A stretch of 56,087 nucleotides of DNA from Candidatus Aminicenantota bacterium (GTDB lineage Bacteria; Acidobacteriota; Aminicenantia; UBA2199). The stretch's first letter is position 1. Each line of letters starts with the position of its first letter. The translations under genes were made by a program, and so were the position numbers. The stretch covers positions 1-56,087 of the forward strand of contig JAPKZK010000119.1 in the NCBI GenBank assembly GCA_026393835.1, written 5' to 3'. This document shows positions 32,704 through 39,710 of the stretch, in pieces. A model generated the notes under the pieces. The model worked only from the letters and a program-made list of their open reading frames with translations. It searched no databases and was not told the DNA's origin.

Positions 32704-33765
32704 TCAAGGTCTTTCCTTTAATTGTTTGAGCAAATCGTTGATAACCGGGGTTTGCGGATCATTGGGGGCCAATTTTACAAATGTTTCAAAGTTCGCAAGA
32801 GCCGCTGGAATATCACCCTTGTTCAGGTAAGCATACCCCAGTTTGGAATAATAAAGGGCCATTTCAGGTTTGAGTTTCGAGGCCAGGGAATAGTATGCGA
32901 TGGCTTCGCCGGTTTTACCGCCGTTAAATAAAATTTCGGCGGTGTTATAAGCCACTGCGGCATCGGTGGGGGGCATAACCTCTATGGATTTCCTATAATA
33001 TACAGTGGCTTGTTGGAAATTTCCCAGGATACTGTACGCCTCCCCAATACTGGCATAAATAGTCGCCGCCTTCTCAAAACCTTTCAACTCCGGTTTTTCC
33101 TTTTTATAACCTTCGATGACGTCAAGAAATGCCTTAATGGCCTCATCGTATTTTTTGAGGGCCATGAAGCAATTACCCAGGTTGATCCCGATTTCGAATT
33201 CACCCGGTTTTTTTGACATACATTCCTGGAAATATGAGAGGGCTTCTTCATATTTCCCTTCGTTGTAAAGAATGTTGCCTATTTTTAACCCTGTTTCGGC
33301 GGGGGGTTCTATTTTTCCCGGCGTTTCTTCTTGTTCGGGCTTTTGCAGGACGATGTGAATCAGCGGGTTTCGTCTCATCTGGGTCATGGCGAGGTTATGC
33401 TCGAACGGTGCATACCCTTCCTTTTCAGCGGTAAGCAGGAATTGTCCGGAGGCAAAACCGATAAGGCTCCATTGTCCCTTTTTATCCGAGATGATTTCCA
33501 TTCGATAACCTTCCGCTATTTTTTCCGTGGTTTTACCATCGACTTCAATAGCAGTAGACATCGTATTACCCAGCATTTTCCGCGCGCCCCCGGAAACCCC
33601 GGTTAATATTTTTAAAACGATCTTTACGCCCGGGATAGGGGTCCCCATTTTGTCTTTCACTGTACCTCCGACCCGTCCGTTTCCCCGCCCTTCCTGGGCT
33701 GAAAGGCCCTGGAATAATAAGAGCAGTATAATGATGATGATATTTAGTTTTGACTGCTTATTCAT
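32704..33765 (-). CDS. Exported TPR protein with carboxypeptidase-regulatory-like domain
   Basis: 353 aa from the ATG at 33765, which has GGAGG nine bases upstream; a longer frame to 33891 lacks one and would overlap the promoter. Signal peptide 1-23 (NIIIIILLLLFQGLSAQ). Residues about 30-155 form a beta-rich carboxypeptidase-regulatory-like domain (GRVGGTVKDKMGTPIPGVKIV). After a Pro/Glu linker, about five tetratricopeptide repeats follow (NEGKYEEALSYFQECM, LKKYDEAIKAFLDV, LGNFQQATVYYRKS, GGKTGEAIAYYSLA, KGDIPAALANFETF). Probably a periplasmic scaffold. Divergent from the dipeptidyl peptidase gene. Confidence 0.9.
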   Translation of the reverse strand: MNKQSKLNIIIIILLLLFQGLSAQEGRGNGRVGGTVKDKMGTPIPGVKIVLKILTGVSGGARKMLGNTMSTAIEVDGKTTEKIAEGYRMEIISDKKGQWSLIGFASGQFLLTAEKEGYAPFEHNLAMTQMRRNPLIHIVLQKPEQEETPGKIEPPAETGLKIGNILYNEGKYEEALSYFQECMSKKPGEFEIGINLGNCFMALKKYDEAIKAFLDVIEGYKKEKPELKGFEKAATIYASIGEAYSILGNFQQATVYYRKSIEVMPPTDAAVAYNTAEILFNGGKTGEAIAYYSLASKLKPEMALYYSKLGYAYLNKGDIPAALANFETFVKLAPNDPQTPVINDLLKQLKERP

Positions 33766-33862
33766 CTCAATACCTCCATTAGAATGTTTTCCCGGACACA
33801 CACGCCGGTGATCGCCGGTGTTTTTAAAAAGTTTTTTCATGGTCTCGACTGTTGCATCCGTT

Positions 33863-33891
33863 AGTATAGCAAAAAAAACGGGGAGATACAA
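33863..33891 (-). promoter_or_regulatory. Promoter of the TPR protein gene
   Basis: Minus-strand TTGTAT (33886-33891), 17-bp spacer, TATACT (33863-33868); leader about 90 nt. Confidence 0.6.
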
Positions 33892-33898
33892 GAACTAC

Positions 33899-33927
33899 TT
33901 GAAATTCTTCACGAAAAAAAGTATTAT
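33899..33927 (+). promoter_or_regulatory. Promoter of the dipeptidyl peptidase gene
   Basis: TTGAAA (33899-33904), 17-bp spacer, TATTAT (33922-33927); leader about 40 nt. It lies 8 bp from the divergent promoter, so the two could compete. Confidence 0.65.
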
Positions 33928-33973
33928 GAAGCAAACGTTTTCTGAAGTACAATTGACATAACCAGGAGGACAT

Positions 33974-36223
33974 ATGAAACGATCTTTTTTAATCATTTAT
34001 TTTTCCATATTTACCTTTTCCATATTTACCTTTTCCTTTGTCTATGCCGGGGAACTGAAGAAATTAACCTTCGAACAGGCTTATTTGGGCGAAGGAGAAA
34101 AAATCCTTAACCCATTGCCCAATATCACCGGGTGGGCGGACGATACCCATTACTTCCAACTGGAAGAAGGGAAACTTTTCAAAGTCGACGCCCGGACCGG
34201 TAAACAAAAATTGGCGCTGGACCCGGACGCCCCTTCATATGCGGAAACGCTGAAACCCCTGGGCGAACAAGCCAACCTCCTGGCCGCCCTTGACCGCTCC
34301 AACGACTTAAATAAATTCTTATTGATGAAGGAAGGCGATATTTTTCTCTTTCAAAGAGACAAGCACCTCTTAATCCGGGTTACCGAAACCAAAGGCGAGG
34401 AGAAAACCCCCGCCTTTTCCCCAGACGGGAACAAGATCGCCTATACGATGGACGGGGACCTTTACGTCTACCGGCTGGAAACTGGAAAAAGCAGCCGCTT
34501 GACCGCGGATGGCAGTAAAGAAATATTAAACGGTTACGCCTCCTGGGTGTATTACGAAGAAATCCTGGGACGGGAGAACAATTATAAAGCCTTCTGGTGG
34601 AGCCCGGACAGCGACAAAATCGTTTTTATGCGTTTCGATCAGACCGAAGTGCCCATTTTTTCCATTGTCGACTCCCGGGGGATTTACGGGAACCTCGAAC
34701 AAACCCACTTTCCCAAAGTCGGGTATCCCAACCCGAAAGTGAAACTGGGAATCGCCCGGATCGAAGATAATACCGTCCGCTGGATTCCCCTTAACGATGA
34801 ATCGGATCATTACCTCGCCCTCCCCCAGTGGAACACGGACAGCACTGAAATATATTTTCAATGGTTGAACCGGGAGCAAAACCATTTGAAAATCTTGCGC
34901 TATAGTCTGCTTTCCAACGCCATTGAAACGGCTTACCGGGAAACCCGGGATACCTGGGTCGATTTTTTCGACAACAAGGATTACGGTAGTGTAAAGATTA
35001 ACGATTTTTGCCTGTTAAGCAACGGGGATTTTATTACCAGGAGTTCCAGGAGCGGGTGGCATCATCTCTACTATATTCACAGGGACGGGAGAGAAAGGCA
35101 ACTGACCTCCGGGGACTGGCCGGTTACCTCCATCAGCCATGTGGATGAGAAAAAGAGAATCATTTATTTCAGCGCCGCCATGGAGGATTCCACGGCCCGG
35201 GGGGTTTATAAAACAGGTTTCCAGGGGGGGAAAATAACAAAATTAACTTCTTTCAAGGGCCTGCACATGGAGCTCGTGTCTCCGGGGGGCGGCTATTTCA
35301 CGGACCGCTATTCATCCGTGGATGCCCCTGAAAGGCTCGACTTGCGGGACAGCTCCGGCAAACTGGTCCGTCTACTGGGAGACAGCGCTTCAGCGAAATT
35401 GCAGGAATATGCCCTGGCAAAGGTGGAACTGTTTCGCATCGATACTGAAGACGGTTACGCGCTGCCTGCGCTCCGGCTCCTGCCGCCGGATTTTGATAAA
35501 TCCAAAAAGTACCCGGTGGTAATAAATATTTACGGCGGACCCGGGGCGCCTGTCGTTTTCAACAGCTTCATGGGGTTCCGGGACCATTTCCTGGCCCAAC
35601 AGGGTATCATCGTGATGTACGTTGATCACCGGGGCTCCGGCCATTTTGGGAAAAAAGGCATGGATTTGATGTACCGCAATTTCGGCAAATGGGAGATGCA
35701 TGATTATATCCAGGCAGTCAAATACCTGCGCACTCTTCCTTATGTAGACAGTGAAAAAATCGGCATTACCGGCGGCAGTTACGGCGGGTATGTCACGGCC
35801 ATGGCCTTGACTTACGGCGCCGATTATTTCCAATACGGCATTGCCAATTATGGGGGCTATGATTGGCGACTCTACGATACTGTTTATACCGAAAGATATA
35901 TGGATACGCCGGCGGATAATCCCGAAGGTTATGATAACGCCTGTGTTTTCAAATATATCGACAAATACAAGGGCATGCTGCGTATTACCCACGGCGACAT
36001 GGATAATAACGCCCATATGCAATCGACCCTTCAATTGATGGACAAATTGCAGGACGCGGGTAAAACCTTTGAATTCATGCTGTACCCGGGACAAAGACAT
36101 GGCTATCGGGGTAAAAAAAGAATCGCCTCCCGCAAAGCAGACCTGGATTTCTGGATGAGACGCTTCTTCGGGAAAACTTTAATGGAAATAAATACGGATA
36201 AAAAAACGGCGCCATGCCCATAA
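33974..36223 (+). CDS. Dipeptidyl peptidase IV-like S9 peptidase, exported
   Basis: 749 aa. Signal peptide to about residue 25 (FTFSFVYAG), with a small duplicated FSIFTF segment. The N-terminal beta-propeller (30-480) carries WVYYEEILGR, matching the substrate-binding double-Glu motif of DPP IV enzymes. The C-terminal alpha/beta hydrolase has nucleophile Ser602 in GGSYGG, Asp677 in HGDMDNN and His709 in GQRHGY. Such enzymes release N-terminal X-Pro dipeptides in the periplasm, in keeping with peptide scavenging. ATG at 33974 with AGGAGG five bases upstream. Length is normal for the family (700-760). Confidence 0.95.
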   Translation: MKRSFLIIYFSIFTFSIFTFSFVYAGELKKLTFEQAYLGEGEKILNPLPNITGWADDTHYFQLEEGKLFKVDARTGKQKLALDPDAPSYAETLKPLGEQANLLAALDRSNDLNKFLLMKEGDIFLFQRDKHLLIRVTETKGEEKTPAFSPDGNKIAYTMDGDLYVYRLETGKSSRLTADGSKEILNGYASWVYYEEILGRENNYKAFWWSPDSDKIVFMRFDQTEVPIFSIVDSRGIYGNLEQTHFPKVGYPNPKVKLGIARIEDNTVRWIPLNDESDHYLALPQWNTDSTEIYFQWLNREQNHLKILRYSLLSNAIETAYRETRDTWVDFFDNKDYGSVKINDFCLLSNGDFITRSSRSGWHHLYYIHRDGRERQLTSGDWPVTSISHVDEKKRIIYFSAAMEDSTARGVYKTGFQGGKITKLTSFKGLHMELVSPGGGYFTDRYSSVDAPERLDLRDSSGKLVRLLGDSASAKLQEYALAKVELFRIDTEDGYALPALRLLPPDFDKSKKYPVVINIYGGPGAPVVFNSFMGFRDHFLAQQGIIVMYVDHRGSGHFGKKGMDLMYRNFGKWEMHDYIQAVKYLRTLPYVDSEKIGITGGSYGGYVTAMALTYGADYFQYGIANYGGYDWRLYDTVYTERYMDTPADNPEGYDNACVFKYIDKYKGMLRITHGDMDNNAHMQSTLQLMDKLQDAGKTFEFMLYPGQRHGYRGKKRIASRKADLDFWMRRFFGKTLMEINTDKKTAPCP

Positions 36224-36324
36224 CGCCCATTTTTTTCAAGACAGCTCCCCTAACCGGTAACAAAATTTGGAAAAAATTTGTCTGTACCCTAATCGCCGAT
36301 CTTGACCCGGGGTCTTACATTACT

Positions 36325-37218
36325 TTATTGAATGTCGATTTCTCCCTTATTGGTACGGGAACCGGCGGCGGCAGAAGCCGCGGTAACATGCCGCACGCCT
36401 CTCCAGGTCCCGCCGTTGACTTTACCGGAGGCGACAATAATACGCCTGGAGGTGCCGCTTATCGTATCTTTCGCGGCAAAGAGACCGGTGTATTCATAAG
36501 TAACGCTGGGGAATCCCAAAGTGAAGATAATGTAAGTCCCCTGGACCGTGAAAGTCCCGATCCCGCCGTCGCTGTCGAACACGGCGCCGGCCTGGCTTGT
36601 CCCGGTAAAAGTGAGGGCGCCGCTAAAAGAACTGCCGTCGGAATATGATTCCGTCAATTCCCAGGTATCCCTGATATCATAATGCAGCGTGGCCGAGGCC
36701 GCCAGTTGGGAATTTTTCGTTATCGTCGCCGCACCGCTGTTGGCAATCACCGCCCCATCCAGGGTTACTTTCAAATCGATATAATCTTCCTTCAAACTGT
36801 AATTATAATCCACCTGGGTATTGGGGAGATAATAGGTGATCCCGGCGGCCGGGGTTCCCTCAACACCGGCGGAAACGGAAACGGTTAATGAAAACGCCGC
36901 GGCATCGGGGTCCGCCAGGGCCAACAGGGTGTGGTTCCCGGAAATAGTAATAACGCCGCTGTTTGCAACCGTTGCGGCGTCCAGGGTTACCTTCAGATCT
37001 TTATAGGCTTCTTTCAGGCTGTAATTGTAAGGCACCTGGTCATCCTTCTTATAAGTGTAGCTCCCGGTTGCAGGGGTCCCGTTGACGCCATTGACAATAC
37101 TGACGGTTAATACATAGGACGCATCGGCTTCACTGGATTTTTTGCAGCCGGAAAGCAATAATGCCCCCGTGAAAAGCGCCGCAACTAAAATTATGGTTAA
37201 TATATTTCTTATTCTCAT
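36325..37218 (-). CDS. Lipoprotein with two beta-sandwich repeats
   Basis: About 297 aa from the ATG at 37218, which is eight bases from AAGGAG; the ATG at 37224 is too close to it. Lipobox LLLSGC predicts lipidation near residue 25. Two homologous segments of about 65 residues (each with NYSLKE, DLKVTLD and ANSG) form tandem beta domains of a listeria-repeat-like look, followed by a C-terminal beta-rich part ending in a Ser/Ala-rich tail. Outer-membrane or surface role likely; no enzyme motif. Directly downstream of the barrel gene (15 bp), probably co-transcribed. Confidence 0.8.
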   Translation of the reverse strand: MRIRNILTIILVAALFTGALLLSGCKKSSEADASYVLTVSIVNGVNGTPATGSYTYKKDDQVPYNYSLKEAYKDLKVTLDAATVANSGVITISGNHTLLALADPDAAAFSLTVSVSAGVEGTPAAGITYYLPNTQVDYNYSLKEDYIDLKVTLDGAVIANSGAATITKNSQLAASATLHYDIRDTWELTESYSDGSSFSGALTFTGTSQAGAVFDSDGGIGTFTVQGTYIIFTLGFPSVTYEYTGLFAAKDTISGTSRRIIVASGKVNGGTWRGVRHVTAASAAAGSRTNKGEIDIQ

Positions 37219-37233
37219 CTGCATTTCTCCTTG

Positions 37234-37854
37234 CTAAAATTTCAATCCCAGTCCCATTGCAAGACGGAACCCACCGGCATTGATCATATCGCCATTATTT
37301 TTGGCCCATACATACATATATCCTATGGAAGCTTCCGTAAATATGGTCCCGGTAAGACCGTAAGAAATGCCGAAATTTCCTCTTAAGCCGAGGCCCCATT
37401 GTTTGTTTCGATCGGTTACGGTGACCTTTTTAGTGATGATATTATCTTCGGTTATTTCAGTGGGATTGTAGGTGCTGCAAGCGCCCAATTCCATTTTTAC
37501 GGCGATTTGACCACGATCGATATAGCCGATCCAATACCCTAACCCGGTGGAGAAAAACAATTTGTTCGAAGCGTTCTTCATTTTAAGGTCAGCATCCACC
37601 ACGCCTTTATTACTCCACTTGTCCCATTTAAAGTTGGCCGGCAAGTACCCGCAACTGCCCCACAGATAAAAATTTCCTTTATACCTGTAAGCGATTTTAA
37701 CCTCCGGGAAAAATTTCTTCCCCCCGTAGGTGTCTTTATAAGCGGCATCTGCGACTGAAAAGTAATCGCCATAGAGGGTAACTGTAAAATCTTTTGCCGA
37801 AACAAAAACCGATGTGACCAGGATCAGCGCAACAAAAATCAACGTCTTTTTCAT
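37234..37854 (-). CDS. Outer-membrane beta-barrel protein
   Basis: 206 aa. Signal peptide 1-20 (FVALILVTSVFVSA). Alternating amphipathic strands with many aromatic residues (YLWGSCGYLP, LFFSTGLGYWIGY, WGLGLRGNFGISYG) and a C-terminal Phe (GLGLKF) typical of BAM-inserted 8-stranded barrels. GGAGG five bases upstream of the ATG. Own promoter, with the lipoprotein gene behind it. Specific ligand unknown. Confidence 0.8.
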   Translation of the reverse strand: MKKTLIFVALILVTSVFVSAKDFTVTLYGDYFSVADAAYKDTYGGKKFFPEVKIAYRYKGNFYLWGSCGYLPANFKWDKWSNKGVVDADLKMKNASNKLFFSTGLGYWIGYIDRGQIAVKMELGACSTYNPTEITEDNIITKKVTVTDRNKQWGLGLRGNFGISYGLTGTIFTEASIGYMYVWAKNNGDMINAGGFRLAMGLGLKF

Positions 37855-37913
37855 CGTACCTCCAAATATCTATTTGCTATTTCCGGGTATTCGTTTATTT
37901 TTCCCAGGATAGT

Positions 37914-37942
37914 ATTATAAGATATTGTCTGCTCTATGGCAA
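37914..37942 (-). promoter_or_regulatory. Promoter of the barrel-lipoprotein operon
   Basis: Minus-strand TTGCCA (37937-37942), 17-bp spacer, TATAAT (37914-37919); leader about 55 nt. Confidence 0.7.
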
Positions 37943-38342
37943 GCATGAATTTCTTTTTCTTCTCAAAAATAGTATAATTATGTTACCCCGGGAACTGCGC
38001 GGATAAATACCGTTATATTTCGATTATATTTCGATACCGACGTATACCCCGTTCGTGCCGGGCATGATTATGAGGCTGACAAATGAGGAGTTAAGATCGG
38101 GAATATATCGATCGATTGCAGGAAATCGGGACAGTTTATGAAAACGATTTCGTTTTGGTTTTAAAGTACCTGCTGGACGTACGGTTAGGAGTTGTAATGA
38201 AATAAATTGATCGTTTTAGCTTTCGGAATTTTTCCCTCAAATCAAGGGCAAATTTTAAGAACAATTCAGAGCATTCGGTACAATAAAGGTATTCTTGCGA
38301 TGTTTTTTGCCTTTCATACGGCCTTTTTAAGTATCCTTAACC
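37943..38342. other. Gene-poor spacer with a possible short relic
   Basis: No convincing gene. A short plus-strand frame ending at about 38204 reads YENDFVLVLKYLLDVRLG before a TAA and may be the tail of a lost protein; it has no start or ribosome site. Confidence 0.35.
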
Positions 38343-38468
38343 GGTGGGAACGTCATTTTTAATGGTGGGCAGATCGTTTTCATTGGTGGGAACGTCGTTT
38401 TTAATGGTGGGCAGATCATTTTCATTGGTGGGAATGTCATTTTCATGAGTTGGAATGTTATTTCCCGG
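38343..38468. repeat. Tandem 21-bp repeat array
   Basis: Units of exactly 21 bp begin GGTGGGAA or GGTGGGCA at 38343, 38364, 38385, 38406 and 38427, with a decayed unit at 38448. Two unit types alternate (AACGTC... and CAGATC...), giving a 42-bp higher order. The GGAATGTCATTTTCAT core resembles units of the array at 450-734. Confidence 0.85.
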
Positions 38469-38534
38469 GTGAAGAATGGCGTAAAATGAAGATTTTTCCC
38501 GTTAAAAGGTTGAAAGGAATGATTCTCATGGAAA

Positions 38535-39400
38535 ATGGAACTATATGATTTGTTCCAAAAGGCATCGAAAATGATCCAGTTATTTCATTACAATGCCTTA
38601 GTATTGCAGCGCAGGAAGCTCTTCGAAGCGCTGCGGGTAGTAGACGCCGGTATCGCATTGTCCGGCAAGGTAGGCCAGGATATTTTTCTTTTGAACTTTT
38701 ACGGGTTCAAAGCCAATATACAGGTATTACAAGGGGATATAGGGAGGGCGGCGGAATCCCTGGGACAGGTAAAACAACTCCTCTCGCGTGAAAAGAGGGT
38801 AACGCCGGCGCATATCAGCAGTTACCGCCTCAGTTGTTTTTTGTTCGACGTCTACAGCCTGGGGAAAAATTTCCGGGAGGGCGATAAATTAAATATTATG
38901 CAGTCATGGGAAGTTGCCCGCCGCAGTGGGAAAGCGGCAGTGAAAACCATTGCCAAATGCGCGATTTATCGAACCGAAACATTTCGCTTAATGGGCGTCT
39001 ATTACTGGCTCACCGGCAGACATTTAAGATACTGGGGGAACTCCTGGAACAGATCATTATTCAGGTCCGGGAGGGAGCCGACTTCAGCGGGCTCGCCGAC
39101 GCCAGGTTCGACAAAACCGGGCTGGTGGAAGAAGCGGTCAAAGGGACGCTCTTTTTCGATGAAATAACCGAAGTCCCCATGGATATCCAGGCCAAATTAC
39201 TGCGCTTTATCGATACCCGGAAGTTTTATGTCCTGGGCGAATCCACGGAAAAGGAAGCGGATGTCCGTATTATTGCCGCTTCCAATAAAAATGTGCTTAC
39301 AGCCGTGGCGGATAAGGAGTTCCGGCAAGACCTTTATTACAGGCTGAACGTCCTTGAAATCAACGTCCCCCCCCCTACGGCAGCGGTTAAAGACCGGTGA
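38535..39400 (+). pseudogene. Broken sigma54-dependent regulator with TPR-like N-terminus
   Basis: The first frame (38535 to about 39000) encodes helical TPR/MalT-like repeats (FEALRVVDAGIALSG, GDIGRAAESLGQVKQLL). Near 39000-39050 the coding sense moves to another frame (LGELLEQIIIQVREGAD), which runs into the middle of a sigma54 AAA+ domain: GTLFFDEI (Walker B), DIQAKLLRFID, VRIIAASNKN and DLYYRLNVLEI with the arginine-finger region. Walker A (GESGTGKE-type) and a recognisable GAFTGA loop are missing, and the frame dies in a C-run near 39370-39400 with no DNA-binding domain. Two or more lesions make it nonfunctional as an activator. Confidence 0.75.
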
Positions 39401-39530
39401 TAGTTTCTGGGAGGCGGTGTGGAAGCCTTTTATTGCCAGGGTAAATAAACCGCCTGGCACGGAATATGCCCCTAATCGATTGAAAGCGTGATTAAGCACG
39501 TTTTCAAATAATGTTAAAAAGGAGGAAAAC

Positions 39531-39632
39531 ATGAAAAAAGGAAAAAAACAGGAGCTAAGTCAGATCAAGGTTCAGAGTTTTGTGACGTCCCTGGAAAGGG
39601 GGGAATTACTCGTGAGTCTCTTTTCCCGTTAA
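39531..39632 (+). CDS. Truncated RiPP (pinensin/class I lanthipeptide-like) leader peptide
   Basis: A 33-codon ORF with a perfect AAGGAGG five bases before its ATG. After a Lys-rich start it contains ELSQIKVQSFVTSLE, strikingly like the conserved leader box (KVQSFVTSL) of pinensin-type and related lanthipeptide precursors. In those families a short acidic stretch, VxGG-type cleavage site and Ser/Thr/Cys core would follow; here the frame stops 12 residues later, where intergenic repeat DNA begins, with no core. It may be a decapitated precursor or decoy leader. No lanthionine synthetase or transporter is in the window. Family recognition is from memory of the motif. Confidence 0.55.
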   Translation: MKKGKKQELSQIKVQSFVTSLERGELLVSLFSR

Positions 39633-39654
39633 TCTCGTGTTAATTCGCGGAGTT

Positions 39655-39707
39655 AGTGCGTCAGTGCGTCAGTGCGTCAGTGCGTCAGTGTGTCAGTGCG
39701 TCAATGC
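39655..39707. repeat. Eight-bp tandem repeat (TCAGTGCG)
   Basis: About six copies of TCAGTGCG with single-base variants, ending next to the stop codon of the type IIG-like gene and starting 23 bp after the truncated leader ORF. Confidence 0.9.
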
Positions 39708-39710
39708 AAA

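Noticed and set aside
35390..36100. Minus-strand ORF of 236 codons opposite the dipeptidyl peptidase gene
   Set aside because: Mirror of a conserved catalytic domain; no ribosome site or family features.
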